The translations under genes and the position numbers were made by a program. A DNA stretch of 64,000 bases from Prevotella sp. (GTDB lineage: Bacteria > Bacteroidota > Bacteroidia > Bacteroidales > Bacteroidaceae). The DNA is taken from NCBI GenBank assembly GCA_017561825.1, contig JAFZBK010000005.1, positions 17,480 to 81,479 of the forward strand. Direction: 5' to 3'. Positions within the stretch are counted from its first letter, which is position 1. Every line of letters begins with the position of its first letter. Under the pieces are notes generated by a model. That model was not told the origin of the DNA and did not search any database. It saw nothing but the letters and a program-made list of their open reading frames with translations. This document shows, piece after piece, positions 24,750-34,339 of the stretch.

Positions 24750-27293
24750 ATGAAAAGATATTTCTATATCATATTATTCTGTATTTGTGCCGTGAGTGTA
24801 CAGGCACAGAAGATCAGCAGACATTATCAGAACCAGTCGCTTTCGAAGGTGCTCGAGGACTTGAATACCGCCACCAGCGACAAGACGATTTTCTTTATCT
24901 ACGACGAGTTGGAGGACTTCACCGTCACCACCAACTTCCAGAACCTCCCGCTTGAAGATGCTATCCGACAGGTGATCAGTTTCTATCCGATGAAGGTGAC
25001 CTACGATGGTAACAACATCTTCGTGGAGTGTACGCAGAAGGAGAGTGCAAAGGTGATAGGTAGAGTAGTGGACGAGAAAGGTCAGCCCCTGGAGTTTGCC
25101 AACGTATCGCTGCTCAAGGACACCGTCTTTATCAACGGTAGCGTGAGTAATGAGAATGGCGACTTCGTGATTCCCTGTCAGGCGAAGAACGTTACGGTGA
25201 AGGTGACCTGCATCGGATACAAGACCGTGACGCAGGCGGTTAGCGTAGGTGAGATCGGTACCATAGCCATGCATCCCGAGACCTATACCATCAACGGTGT
25301 GGTGGTGAAAGGTCAGATTCCGCAGTACAAGATGACATCAGGTGGTATGACCGTGGAGGTGCAGCACTCGCTGCTCCATGATATAGGCAATGCCGATGAT
25401 CTGCTGTCGCTGATCCCCATGGTGCAGGGCAAAGACGGAAAGTTCGAGGTGCTGGCCAAGGGCGAGCCCGAGATCTACATCAATAATAAGAAGGTGCGCG
25501 ACATGGGCGATCTGAAGCGATTGAAGTCGGCTGACGTGAAGAGCGTGGATGTGATCACTGCCCCTGGCGCGAAGTACAATGCCGAGGTGAATGCTGTGAT
25601 CTGCATCAAGACGTTAAAGCCTCAGGGCGACGGATTCAGTCTGATGGCCACCAGTGATAACTGGCGTAACAACAAGTGGAACACCTACGATGATCTGACG
25701 CTGAAGTTCCGCACCGGTGGACTGGAGGTTTTTGGTAACGTGGCACTCGACAACGGTCACTATAGCAATGATCAGGATGTCGATCAGGAGCTGCATATCA
25801 GCAAGGACCTGTTTAATGTTCACGCCGCTCTCCCCGTTAGGAGTTCGTGGACGGAGATTCAGTATCAGGCTGGTCTGAGTTACGATTTCAACACAGATCA
25901 TTCCATAGGTTTGAGTTTCTCTTCGCAAAAGAACCTCTATAACTGTTTCAAGTCGAACATGAACCAGCGCTATCTGAAAAACGGAGCTTTCGATGGTGAT
26001 GTCTGTCTTACAACGGATATCCGCGAACAAGACAAGCCCGTATGGGAAATGAATACCTACTATGTAGGTAAGGTGGGGAAACTGGACATTGACCTTAACG
26101 CCACTTTATTGCAACGTGAATCAGAGAGTGATAACAATCAGCAAGAGATAAGTGATGAATACGGCAACCGCACCATCACTACCCTGACCAATGAGGATCG
26201 TAAGATGATGGCAGGTAAACTGGTGCTGACCTATCCCGTCTGGAAAGGTGAGTTGAGCGCAGGATCAGAGGCGACGAGCACGAAGAGCAGCGGCGGTAAC
26301 GTAAACCAGGAGAATATCATACCTGAAAGTGACAACGAGATGAAAGAAAAGAACATCGCCGGGTTTGCGGAATACGAATTGCAACTGGGTGAGTGGCACT
26401 TGAATGCAGGACTGCGTTATGAGCACGTGAAGACGGACTACACCTCGTTTGGCATCACGCAGTCGGAGCCCAGTCGCACCTATAACGACTGGTTCCCCAA
26501 CCTCTCCGCAGCCTGGCAGAAAGGCAAGTGGGGTGCGCAGTTAAGCTACAGCAAGCGCATTACGCGTCCGCCCTATCAGATGCTGACTTCAATGATCGTT
26601 TACGACAGTCGAATCCTTTACGAAGGCGGAAATCCGCTGCTACGCCCCTCGGTAAGGCAGAGCATCGACTTCAACCTGACCTATTCGTGGCTGACCTTCG
26701 TGACGGGATTTACCCGCGAGAACGACTTCTTTACTCACGTTGGTAATGTATATGACGAGGAGAATGATATTGCGATCTTTCAACCTGATAACTTCGACCA
26801 TCAGGATCGTGTCTATGCCACCCTCGTAGCCTCACCGAAACTCGGATGGTGGCAGCCACAAGTAACGCTGCACTACTATCAGCAGATGTTCGATGCAGAG
26901 AAATACGGTGCTCCGAAGAAACTGAACAAGCCCGAGTTCAGCTTTAACGTGAACAGTTGGTTTGTCATCAATCCCACCACGAAAGCCTTGGTGCGTGTTA
27001 ACTATACCGGTAGCAACCATTGGGGATTCATGTATCGCGGCAGTAGTTTTACCACGAGTGCCCGTGTGCAGAAAACTTTCTGGAATGGACGACTGACAGC
27101 TGCGCTCTATGCCAACGATATCTTCCGCACAGGCAGTACAAAGACAACCTTTTACTACAAGATAGGCAAGACCTCACAGACCGAATACGGCTATACACAG
27201 ACTGTAGGTCTTACGCTGAGCTATAACTTCAACGTTACGGGCTCGAAGTATAAAGGTACGGGTGCAGGTAACGAAGAGAAGAACCGATTGTAA
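24750..27293 (+). CDS. TonB-dependent outer-membrane receptor/transducer (STN + CarboxypepD_reg-like + OMP barrel)
   Basis: An 847-residue protein. The order is signal peptide (ends VQAQ), an STN/secretin-like domain (about 20-92, ISRHYQNQSLSKVLEDLN), a carboxypeptidase-regulatory-like beta-sandwich (about 97-175, VIGRVVDEKGQPLEFANVSLL), a plug (about 185-290) and a barrel of the OMP_b-brl_3 type ending LSYNFNVTGSKYKGTG. The STN domain marks it as a transducer able to signal to the anti-sigma factor encoded just upstream. The ligand is unknown; no SusD partner is present, so it is not a typical glycan-utilisation pair. Confidence 0.92.
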   Translation: MKRYFYIILFCICAVSVQAQKISRHYQNQSLSKVLEDLNTATSDKTIFFIYDELEDFTVTTNFQNLPLEDAIRQVISFYPMKVTYDGNNIFVECTQKESAKVIGRVVDEKGQPLEFANVSLLKDTVFINGSVSNENGDFVIPCQAKNVTVKVTCIGYKTVTQAVSVGEIGTIAMHPETYTINGVVVKGQIPQYKMTSGGMTVEVQHSLLHDIGNADDLLSLIPMVQGKDGKFEVLAKGEPEIYINNKKVRDMGDLKRLKSADVKSVDVITAPGAKYNAEVNAVICIKTLKPQGDGFSLMATSDNWRNNKWNTYDDLTLKFRTGGLEVFGNVALDNGHYSNDQDVDQELHISKDLFNVHAALPVRSSWTEIQYQAGLSYDFNTDHSIGLSFSSQKNLYNCFKSNMNQRYLKNGAFDGDVCLTTDIREQDKPVWEMNTYYVGKVGKLDIDLNATLLQRESESDNNQQEISDEYGNRTITTLTNEDRKMMAGKLVLTYPVWKGELSAGSEATSTKSSGGNVNQENIIPESDNEMKEKNIAGFAEYELQLGEWHLNAGLRYEHVKTDYTSFGITQSEPSRTYNDWFPNLSAAWQKGKWGAQLSYSKRITRPPYQMLTSMIVYDSRILYEGGNPLLRPSVRQSIDFNLTYSWLTFVTGFTRENDFFTHVGNVYDEENDIAIFQPDNFDHQDRVYATLVASPKLGWWQPQVTLHYYQQMFDAEKYGAPKKLNKPEFSFNVNSWFVINPTTKALVRVNYTGSNHWGFMYRGSSFTTSARVQKTFWNGRLTAALYANDIFRTGSTKTTFYYKIGKTSQTEYGYTQTVGLTLSYNFNVTGSKYKGTGAGNEEKNRL

Positions 27294-27307
27294 AATAACA
27301 TTAATTA

Positions 27308-27339
27308 TTTGCTGATGATGTAATAAAGGACTACCTTTG
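27308..27339 (+). promoter_or_regulatory. Promoter TTTG-N20-TACCTTTG of the secreted hydrolase gene
   Basis: TTTG 27308-27311 and TACCTTTG 27332-27339, 41 nt before the ATG at 27381. Confidence 0.7.
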
Positions 27340-27380
27340 CACATCTAAAAGTATAAAAATAAAGAAAAGATTATATAGAT

Positions 27381-28652
27381 ATGAAAAAAAGATTCATTAC
27401 TAGTTTTCGGGGTATCATGCTCCCCCTCCTCGCCCTTGTCGCAATGACAGGGCGAGCTCAGGTTAATCCAACCACCGCTCTGATTGGCTCATGGTCGGGT
27501 AAGCTCAATGCAGGTATGGTTTCGCTGACACTGGTGCTCAATCTGGAACAGGCCGACGGCTATGTTGTAGTAACGCTCGACAGTCCTGACCAAGGTGCCA
27601 AGGGTATTCCTGCCGTTAAGGAGTATCTGAGCGATGACTCAATAGCCATCAAGATTGATAACCTCAGGATGACCTATCGCGCCCGACTGAAAGACGGGAA
27701 GCTCGACGGTACGTTCACCCAGATGGGACAGTCGATACCGCTCGTGCTGACAAGGGGAGAGGTGGCCAAGGCGAAGCGGCCGCAGATGCCGCAACCGCCA
27801 TTTCCTTACGAGACAGAGGAGGTGACGTTCAGGAATGAGGCTGATGGTGCCACATTGGCAGGCACCATCACCTATCCTGTGGGCTACGACAAGAAAAAGA
27901 AGCCGATGGTGGTGTTGCTGGTGACGGGTAGCGGACAGCAGAACCGCGACGAGGAACTGTTTGAGCATAAGCCGTTCCTGGTCATTGCCGACTATCTGGC
28001 GCGTCAGGGTATCGCCACGCTGCGCTATGATGATCGTGGTACGGGGATGTCAAGGGGTGGTGACGTGACAAATGCCACCTCGCTCGACTTTATGCGCGAT
28101 GCTGCAGCAGGACTTGACTACCTGCGCAGCAGGAAGGCTTTCAAGAAGGTAGGACTGCTCGGTCATAGCGAGGGTGGTCTCATCGCGTTCTTGCTGAGCG
28201 CACGTAAGAAGACGGATTTCATCGTTTCCCTGGCAGGTCCTGGCGTGAAGGGTGACACCTTGCTCGTTGCACAGAGCAATCGTATCCTGGAACTCTCTGG
28301 TCAGCCTGCCGTTATGACCGTTGAGAATTATCGTCAGCAGAAGGAGGTGCAGGAGATGGCGTGGCTGCAGTGGTTCATCGATTATGATCCGTCGGCTGAC
28401 ATCCGCAATACCCGCTGTCCTGTGTTCGCTTTGAATGGTGATCATGACTGTCAGGTAATCGCTTCGCAGAACCTCACGGCCATCCGTCAACTGTTGCCCA
28501 AATCAAAGAAGAACCTCACCAAGGTATATCCCGAACTGAACCACCTCTTCCAGCACAGTCCTACCGGTCTTCCCACCGAGTACGGACAGATTGAGGAAAC
28601 CATCTCGCCCGAGGTGCTGCAGGATATTGCCAGTTGGATCAACGGACTTTGA
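27381..28652 (+). CDS. Secreted alpha/beta hydrolase with N-terminal lipocalin-like domain
   Basis: A 423-residue protein with signal peptide (cleavage near GRAQ). A beta-rich domain lies at about 30-130 (LIGSWSGKLNAGMVSLTLVLNL). The alpha/beta-hydrolase domain is at about 145-423, with the oxyanion-side GSGQQNRD, RYDDRGTG, nucleophile elbow GHSEGG, an acid in LNGDHDCQV and a His in PELNHLFQH. It is expected to be an ester or peptide hydrolase in the periplasm. The substrate is not predictable. It follows the TonB receptor but has its own promoter. Confidence 0.85.
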   Translation: MKKRFITSFRGIMLPLLALVAMTGRAQVNPTTALIGSWSGKLNAGMVSLTLVLNLEQADGYVVVTLDSPDQGAKGIPAVKEYLSDDSIAIKIDNLRMTYRARLKDGKLDGTFTQMGQSIPLVLTRGEVAKAKRPQMPQPPFPYETEEVTFRNEADGATLAGTITYPVGYDKKKKPMVVLLVTGSGQQNRDEELFEHKPFLVIADYLARQGIATLRYDDRGTGMSRGGDVTNATSLDFMRDAAAGLDYLRSRKAFKKVGLLGHSEGGLIAFLLSARKKTDFIVSLAGPGVKGDTLLVAQSNRILELSGQPAVMTVENYRQQKEVQEMAWLQWFIDYDPSADIRNTRCPVFALNGDHDCQVIASQNLTAIRQLLPKSKKNLTKVYPELNHLFQHSPTGLPTEYGQIEETISPEVLQDIASWINGL

Positions 28653-28663
28653 TTCTTATTGCT

Positions 28664-29356
28664 ATGCAGGTAGTTTACGAAGACAACCATATCATCATCG
28701 TTAACAAGGAGAGCGGTGAGATTGTGCAAGGTGACAAGACAGGTGATGTACCGCTGTCAGAGTCGGTAAAGGCTTACATCAAGGAGAAATATGCTAAGCC
28801 CGGTGCCGTATTTCTGGGTGTGGTACATCGTTTGGATCGTCCCGTTAGCGGTCTGGTAGTCTTTGCCCGCACCTCCAAAGCCTTGGCACGTCTGAACGAT
28901 ATGTTTCGTAACAATGAGGTGCATAAAACCTATTGGGCGATTGTTAAAAGACAAGAAACAAAGGGGGAGCGTTTGGAGGTGAACGCTGAGGAATGGACAA
29001 CATTGGAGCATTGGCTCACTCGCAATGAGAAACAGAATAAGAGTTATGCTTATGACCATGAGGTTCCCCATTCTAAGAAAGCTGTGTTGAAGTATAGGGT
29101 GATAGGTGTTTCCGACCGTTATATGCTCTTGGAGGTGAACCTGCTAACGGGGCGTCATCATCAGATACGTTGTCAGCTGGCCAAGATTGGCTGTCCGATC
29201 AAGGGTGACCTGAAATATGGCGCACAGCGAAGCAATTCCGATGGAAGCATTTCTCTCTTGTCTCGTCGTGTGGAGTTCGTCCACCCCGTCAGTAAGATAC
29301 AGATTACCGTTGAGGCTCCGTTGCCCAATGACAATCTGTGGCAGTCGTTCCAATAA
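28664..29356 (+). CDS. RluA-family RNA pseudouridine synthase
   Basis: A 230-residue enzyme starting YEDNHIIIVNKESGEIVQGDK. The catalytic Asp is in VHRLDRPVSGLVVFARTSKA, then NEKQNKSYAYD and GRHHQIRCQLA. It isomerises uridine in rRNA or tRNA. The start at 28664 is chosen because the earlier in-frame ATG (28634) lies inside the preceding hydrolase gene and adds non-conserved residues. A stretch rich in Glu, Lys and Thr (RQETKGERLEVNAEEW) sits before the conserved NEKQNKSY region and seems to be an insertion. Confidence 0.9.
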   Translation: MQVVYEDNHIIIVNKESGEIVQGDKTGDVPLSESVKAYIKEKYAKPGAVFLGVVHRLDRPVSGLVVFARTSKALARLNDMFRNNEVHKTYWAIVKRQETKGERLEVNAEEWTTLEHWLTRNEKQNKSYAYDHEVPHSKKAVLKYRVIGVSDRYMLLEVNLLTGRHHQIRCQLAKIGCPIKGDLKYGAQRSNSDGSISLLSRRVEFVHPVSKIQITVEAPLPNDNLWQSFQ

Positions 29357-29393
29357 AAATGCTTTTCTAAAGAACTTTTCACCCAATTATTCT

Positions 29394-29415
29394 AAAGAAA
29401 AACACGCTTTTCTTT
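29394..29415 (+). terminator. Weak A/T stem-loop after the pseudouridine synthase gene
   Basis: AAAGAAAA (29394-29401) can pair with TTTTCTTT (29408-29415) across an ACACGC loop, followed by TTG. It is only A-T pairs, so termination is tentative. Confidence 0.25.
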
Positions 29416-29434
29416 TGAATTGTGCATACTAATC

Positions 29435-29622
29435 CGTAACTTTGGCTTCGCCGAACTTACTTCCGTTAACTTTGACTTCGTCGAACTTACTCACGTTCGG
29501 AAAAACCCAAATAAATTTGGACCTACGGTCTTATTTTGTAGCATCTTAACAAATGAAATGCAAGCATTTCTTTGTTTTGCTGCCACAAAATTTGTTTTTT
29601 CGCTCACTTAATCGTAACTTTG
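29435..29622 (+). repeat. Repeated promoter module, copy 2 (tandemly duplicated and interrupted)
   Basis: 29435-29455 is identical to 1163-1183. A second, diverged unit (GTTAACTTTGACTTCGTCGAA) follows at about 29465 with a 30-nt period. The later ATTTCTTTGTTTTGC block and the final TCGTAACTTTGCA promoter also resemble copy 1. An extra stretch between them (AAACCCAAATAAATTTGGAC and onward) breaks the module. Confidence 0.65.
29591..29622 (+). promoter_or_regulatory. Promoter TTTG-N20-TAACTTTG of tamB
   Basis: TTTG 29591-29594 and TAACTTTG 29615-29622, 21 nt before the ATG cluster at 29642. Two more TAACTTTG boxes lie at 29437-29444 and 29467-29474. Confidence 0.7.
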
Positions 29623-29641
29623 CAGTTAGAATCAGAGAAAC

Positions 29642-32600
29642 GTGATGAAGAAAGCGTTGAAATGGACGGCCATAGCCGTTGCCATACCCATTCTGCTGAT
29701 CGTATTGTTAGCGGTACTGCTTTATCTGCCCCCAGTACAGAACTGGGCGGTAAGGCAGGTGGCACGCGTAGCCTCAGAGAAGACGGGTATGGAGATCACG
29801 GTGGAGCATGTCAACCTGGAGTTTCCGCTGAATCTCGGCGTGGAAGGTCTGCGTGTGTTGCAGCCTAACGATTCCCTTCCTGAGCAGAAAGACACAGTAG
29901 CTGATGTTCGTAAACTGGTTGTCAACGTGCAACTGTGGCCCTTGTTCAAGAAACAGGTGGAGATCGATGCTTTGGATTTCACCGACCTCACCTTTAACAC
30001 TACACATTTCGTTCCCGAGGCCAGGGTGAAAGGTAAGGCGGGCAGTCTGCACCTGGCCAGTCATGGCATCGACCTGAAAGGCTCTCTGTTGCGCGTCAAC
30101 GAGGCTCAGTTGACGGATGCGAAGATCGATGTGCAACTGAGTGATACCGTTCCGCCTGATACCACGAAGAGTGAGAACTTCTGGAAGATCACTGTTGACC
30201 AGTTGAATATCGAACGCAGTGATGTGACGGTCCGCATGCCTGGCGACACCCTGCGGATGGCTGCCCATCTGGGAAAGGTGGCGGCCGAGGAGGGCTTCTT
30301 CGATTTATATAAAGGTGAATACAAGGTGAAGAAGCTCGACTGGAACGATGGTGCCCTGACCTATGATGACCGTTCGGCACCCAAGGTGAAAGGTCTTGAC
30401 TACAACCACCTGAACGTAAGTAACATCCAGTTGGGTGTTGACTCCCTTTCGTACAGTTCCCCCAAACTGAGTCTGAACGTTCGTAACTGTTCTCTGAAGG
30501 AGCAGAGCGGACTGGAGGTGACGGAACTGCAAGGTGGGTTCGCCATGGACGACAAGAAATTCTATCTGCCCGACCTGAAGCTGCGCACCCCGGAATCTAG
30601 TCTGGATGCGCATGTGGTGATGGATCAGAACGCCTTTGACGATAAAGCGCCGGGAAAGATTCATCTCTCGGCCGACGGTTCCTTGGGGAAGCAGGACATC
30701 ATGCGCTTCTTAGGCGGTATGCCTACCAAGTTCATCCGTCAGTGGCCGAACCAACCGCTGACCATCAAGACGGTGCTTTCGGGTAACATGAACCGTATAG
30801 AGTTTACCGGTCTGAACGCCAAGCTGCCTTCTGCCTTCAATATCAATGCCAGCGGTTATGTGATGAATCCCATGGATCCTGATAAGATGGTGGCTGACCT
30901 GAACCTGGAGGGGAAGTCGTATAACATCAATTTCCTCACCTCCCTGATGGATCCGAAGACACTCGAGGGAATCCGCATCCCGCAAGGTATCGGCGTGAAA
31001 GGAAACTTCAAGGTCGATGGCAGCAGGTATCGTGCAAACTTCACCGCCACCGAAGGGAAGGGTAGTGTGAAGGGGAAGGCTGATATCGACACGAAGACCA
31101 TGCGGTATCAGACCACCATGACGGTGAACAATCTTCAGATCGGTCATTTCCTCCCTGGATATGAGATGGGTGCCTTTACGGGCGATATCGACCTCAAGGG
31201 TTATGGCACCGATTTCCTCTCACCCAAGACCAACCTGCAGGCCAAGGCACGCATCAAGAAGTTCCAGTATGGACAGTATAACCTTGATGGCATGAATGCC
31301 ACGGCAACAGTGAACAACGGAAGGATGCGGGCGGATATCGATGCGAACAACCCCTTGCTGAAAGGTCAGTTCACCGTGGATGCCCTGACCAGTAAAAAGA
31401 ATATCAAAGCTACGATAGCCGCTGATGTGCTGCATGCCGACCTCCATAAGCTGCATCTGACCGAGGAACCCATGACGGTGACGATGTGCGGACATTTCGA
31501 TGTGGCTACCGACATGAACGACTTCTACCAGGTGCAGGGCATGTCTTCTGATATCACCGTGAAGGACAAGACACAGCAATACCGTCCTGACGATATCGTG
31601 CTGGATGTGCTGACGCGTCGTGACACGACACATGCTGTGGTGGATTGCGGTGACTTCCACCTCGACATGGATGCGAGTGGCGGCTACAAACAGTTGATGA
31701 AGGTAGGCGACCAACTGATGACCGAGGTGAATAAACAGGCGAAGGAGAAGCATATCGACCAGATGGCTTTGCGCCGCAGATTCCCCACGGCACGCATCCG
31801 ACTGCATACGGGTAATGACAACTTCTTTGTACGACTGCTGGAGCGCGAGGGCTATACGTTTGCCAATGCCGATATCGACATGGTGACATCTCCTGAGGAA
31901 GGACTGAACGGAAAGATGCGCATTCTGTCGCTGATGGCTGATAGTGTGCAGTTGGATACCATACGACTGAACTTTGTATCAGACAGCACGAATATCACCT
32001 TCAACGGTCAGGTGCGGAACAACAACAAGAATCCGCAGTTCGTGTTCAACACTTTGTTTGACGGTTATCTCTTAGAGAAAGGTGCTGGCGTGAACCTGCG
32101 CTATTATGATGAACAGGATCGGTTGGGTGTGCGCCTCGGTGCTGAGGCTGCCATGGAGGATAACGGCATCCGTCTGCACCTGCTCTCGAAGGATGCGGTC
32201 ATCGCCTACCGTCCTGCACGTATCAATGATGATAACTATGTGTTCCTGGCGGATAACCGAAGGGTGTCTGCCCAGTTGGAAATCCTCGCAGATGACGGTA
32301 CCGGTTTGAAGGTCTATTCCAATGATGAGAACGTAGATGCCCTGCAGGATATCACGCTTTCACTGAACAAGCTGAACCTTGAGGAACTGGTGTCGGTGAT
32401 TCCTTATATGCCTGACATCAAGGGATTCCTCAATGGTGACTTCCACTATGTGCAGGATGGTGATCACTTTACTGTTTCTTCTTCGATGGAAGGCAACGGA
32501 CTGTACTACGAGGGTAATAAGATGGGTAACCTGGGTACGGAGTTTGTGTATATGCCCATGGAAGACGGGTCGCACTTCGTGGACGGAACCTTGGCCGTGG

Positions 32601-34309
32601 AAGGCATGGAGGTGGGAACGATTTCGGGAACTTATCAGCCGAAGGGTAAGGAGAACATGGATCTGGTGGTGAACCTGGCCCGTTTGCCGATATCTCTCGT
32701 CAACGGCTTTATTCCTGATCAACTGTTCGGCTTCAAGGGTTATGGCGAAGGAGAGCTGACCGTAAAGGGCTCGCTTGATAAGCCCAGGGTGGATGGTGAG
32801 GTGTTCCTCGACTCCTGTCATCTGGTAAGCGTACCGTATGGCATGGATCTGCGCTTCAGTAACGACCCGGTACGAATCGTAGGCAGTCATCTGCTCCTGG
32901 AGAACTTCGAGATGTACGCCCATAACGAGAACCCGCTGAACCTGGCAGGAAACATCGATTTCTCTGATCTCAACAGGATGACCATGAACGTCAGGATGCG
33001 GGCCGACAACTATGAGATTATCAATGCCAAGGAACAGCCGAACAGCGTGGCCTTCGGTAAGGCCTTCGTGAACTTCTTCGGCACACTGAGCGGTCCGCTG
33101 GAGAACCTGAGCATGCGCGGAAAGCTGGATGTGCTGGGTACGACGGATCTGAGTTATGTGCTGCGCGACTCCCCATTGACCACCGATAACCAGTTGGATG
33201 AACTGGTGAAGTTCACCGATTTTACGGATACTACAGAGACCATCGTGACGCGTCCGCCGCTGAACGGCTTCCGTATGGATCTCACCATGGATGTGGCCAA
33301 GGGTGCTCATATCATGGCTTACCTGAATGCTGACCACTCGAACTACATCGACTTGATGGGTGGTGGTAACCTGCGCATGCAGTATAATACGGCAGATAAC
33401 CTCCGACTGACGGGTCGTTATACGCTCGACAATGGTGAGATGAAGTACTCACTGCCTATCATCCCGTTGAAGACCTTTACCATCCAGGATGGTAGCTATA
33501 TCGAGTTCACGGGTGATCCGATGAATCCTACCCTGAATATCACGGCCATGGAGACCACCAAGGCCACTGTGTCGAATGCCAATGGCGTGGGACGTGGCGT
33601 GAACTTCGAATGTGGCGTGATCATCACCAAGACACTGAACGATATGGGACTCGAGTTCACGCTCGATGCACCTGAGGACATGGCGCTGCACAACGAACTG
33701 CAGCAGATGAGTGTGGAGCAGCGGGGTAAGTTGGCGGTTACGATGCTTACCACGGGTATGTACTTGGCTGACGGTAACACGAGCGGCTTCTCGATGAACG
33801 GTGCCCTGAGCAGTTTCCTCGAGAACGAGATCAATAATATTACGGGTAATGCCCTGCGCACGCTCGACCTCTCTATCGGTCTGGATAATGCCACGGATGC
33901 TTCGGGGACTATGCACACCGACTACTCCTTCCGCTTTGCCAAGCGGTTCTGGAACAACCGTGTGAAGGTATCAGTGGGTGGAAAGGTGTCAACAGGTGCG
34001 CAGAACACCTATGGCAACGAGTCGTTCTTCGACAATGTCACCCTCGAATACCGTTTGGATGACACGGCGAACAAATACGTCAAGTTGTTCTTCGATAACA
34101 ACAGTTACGACTGGCTCGAAGGGTACACCCAGGAATACGGAGGTGGTTTCATCTGGCGTCGCACGCTGCAACACTTCAAGGACATCTTCCGCTTCAAGAG
34201 TGATGAGCAGCAGATGATACCGCTGATGGAAACGCAACCTAGGGATACACTGAGGATTGTGGGTACGAAGACCGAGGAAGGAGTAGGGAGTACGGAGGAA
34301 GGAGAATAG
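29642..34309 (+). CDS. tamB: Translocation/assembly module protein TamB (DUF490, AsmA-like)
   Basis: A 1555-residue envelope-spanning protein. It has an N-terminal membrane anchor (ALKWTAIAVAIPILLIVLLAVLLYLP, near 5-30), an AsmA-like start (VRQVARVASEKTGMEITVEHVNLEF) and very long repetitive beta-strand regions. The C-terminal DUF490/TamB domain (about 1190-1500) has the YTLDNGEMKYSLPIIPLKTFTIQDGSYIEFTGDPMNP motif. The family forms a groove that moves lipids or assists outer-membrane protein assembly with a TamA partner, encoded 30 nt downstream. The last residues (EEGVGSTEEGE) and the stop come from a heptad array, so the C-terminal tail is variable sequence. Confidence 0.93.
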   Translation: MMKKALKWTAIAVAIPILLIVLLAVLLYLPPVQNWAVRQVARVASEKTGMEITVEHVNLEFPLNLGVEGLRVLQPNDSLPEQKDTVADVRKLVVNVQLWPLFKKQVEIDALDFTDLTFNTTHFVPEARVKGKAGSLHLASHGIDLKGSLLRVNEAQLTDAKIDVQLSDTVPPDTTKSENFWKITVDQLNIERSDVTVRMPGDTLRMAAHLGKVAAEEGFFDLYKGEYKVKKLDWNDGALTYDDRSAPKVKGLDYNHLNVSNIQLGVDSLSYSSPKLSLNVRNCSLKEQSGLEVTELQGGFAMDDKKFYLPDLKLRTPESSLDAHVVMDQNAFDDKAPGKIHLSADGSLGKQDIMRFLGGMPTKFIRQWPNQPLTIKTVLSGNMNRIEFTGLNAKLPSAFNINASGYVMNPMDPDKMVADLNLEGKSYNINFLTSLMDPKTLEGIRIPQGIGVKGNFKVDGSRYRANFTATEGKGSVKGKADIDTKTMRYQTTMTVNNLQIGHFLPGYEMGAFTGDIDLKGYGTDFLSPKTNLQAKARIKKFQYGQYNLDGMNATATVNNGRMRADIDANNPLLKGQFTVDALTSKKNIKATIAADVLHADLHKLHLTEEPMTVTMCGHFDVATDMNDFYQVQGMSSDITVKDKTQQYRPDDIVLDVLTRRDTTHAVVDCGDFHLDMDASGGYKQLMKVGDQLMTEVNKQAKEKHIDQMALRRRFPTARIRLHTGNDNFFVRLLEREGYTFANADIDMVTSPEEGLNGKMRILSLMADSVQLDTIRLNFVSDSTNITFNGQVRNNNKNPQFVFNTLFDGYLLEKGAGVNLRYYDEQDRLGVRLGAEAAMEDNGIRLHLLSKDAVIAYRPARINDDNYVFLADNRRVSAQLEILADDGTGLKVYSNDENVDALQDITLSLNKLNLEELVSVIPYMPDIKGFLNGDFHYVQDGDHFTVSSSMEGNGLYYEGNKMGNLGTEFVYMPMEDGSHFVDGTLAVEGMEVGTISGTYQPKGKENMDLVVNLARLPISLVNGFIPDQLFGFKGYGEGELTVKGSLDKPRVDGEVFLDSCHLVSVPYGMDLRFSNDPVRIVGSHLLLENFEMYAHNENPLNLAGNIDFSDLNRMTMNVRMRADNYEIINAKEQPNSVAFGKAFVNFFGTLSGPLENLSMRGKLDVLGTTDLSYVLRDSPLTTDNQLDELVKFTDFTDTTETIVTRPPLNGFRMDLTMDVAKGAHIMAYLNADHSNYIDLMGGGNLRMQYNTADNLRLTGRYTLDNGEMKYSLPIIPLKTFTIQDGSYIEFTGDPMNPTLNITAMETTKATVSNANGVGRGVNFECGVIITKTLNDMGLEFTLDAPEDMALHNELQQMSVEQRGKLAVTMLTTGMYLADGNTSGFSMNGALSSFLENEINNITGNALRTLDLSIGLDNATDASGTMHTDYSFRFAKRFWNNRVKVSVGGKVSTGAQNTYGNESFFDNVTLEYRLDDTANKYVKLFFDNNSYDWLEGYTQEYGGGFIWRRTLQHFKDIFRFKSDEQQMIPLMETQPRDTLRIVGTKTEEGVGSTEEGE

Positions 34310-34329
34310 CTAAAGGCTAATGGCCAAAG
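34274..34329 (+). repeat. Heptad array across the tamB stop codon (8 units, GAGGAAG to GCTAAAG)
   Basis: Units GAGGAAG, GAGTAGG, GAGTACG, GAGGAAG, GAGAATA, GCTAAAG, GCTAATG, GCCAAAG. The TAG stop (34307-34309) is inside, and the array fills most of the 30-nt gap to the next gene. Confidence 0.8.
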
Positions 34330-34339
34330 TATAGAATAG

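Noticed and set aside
32360-33337. Open frame of 325 codons on the minus strand
   Set aside because: Antisense to tamB, no promoter box and no recognisable domain.
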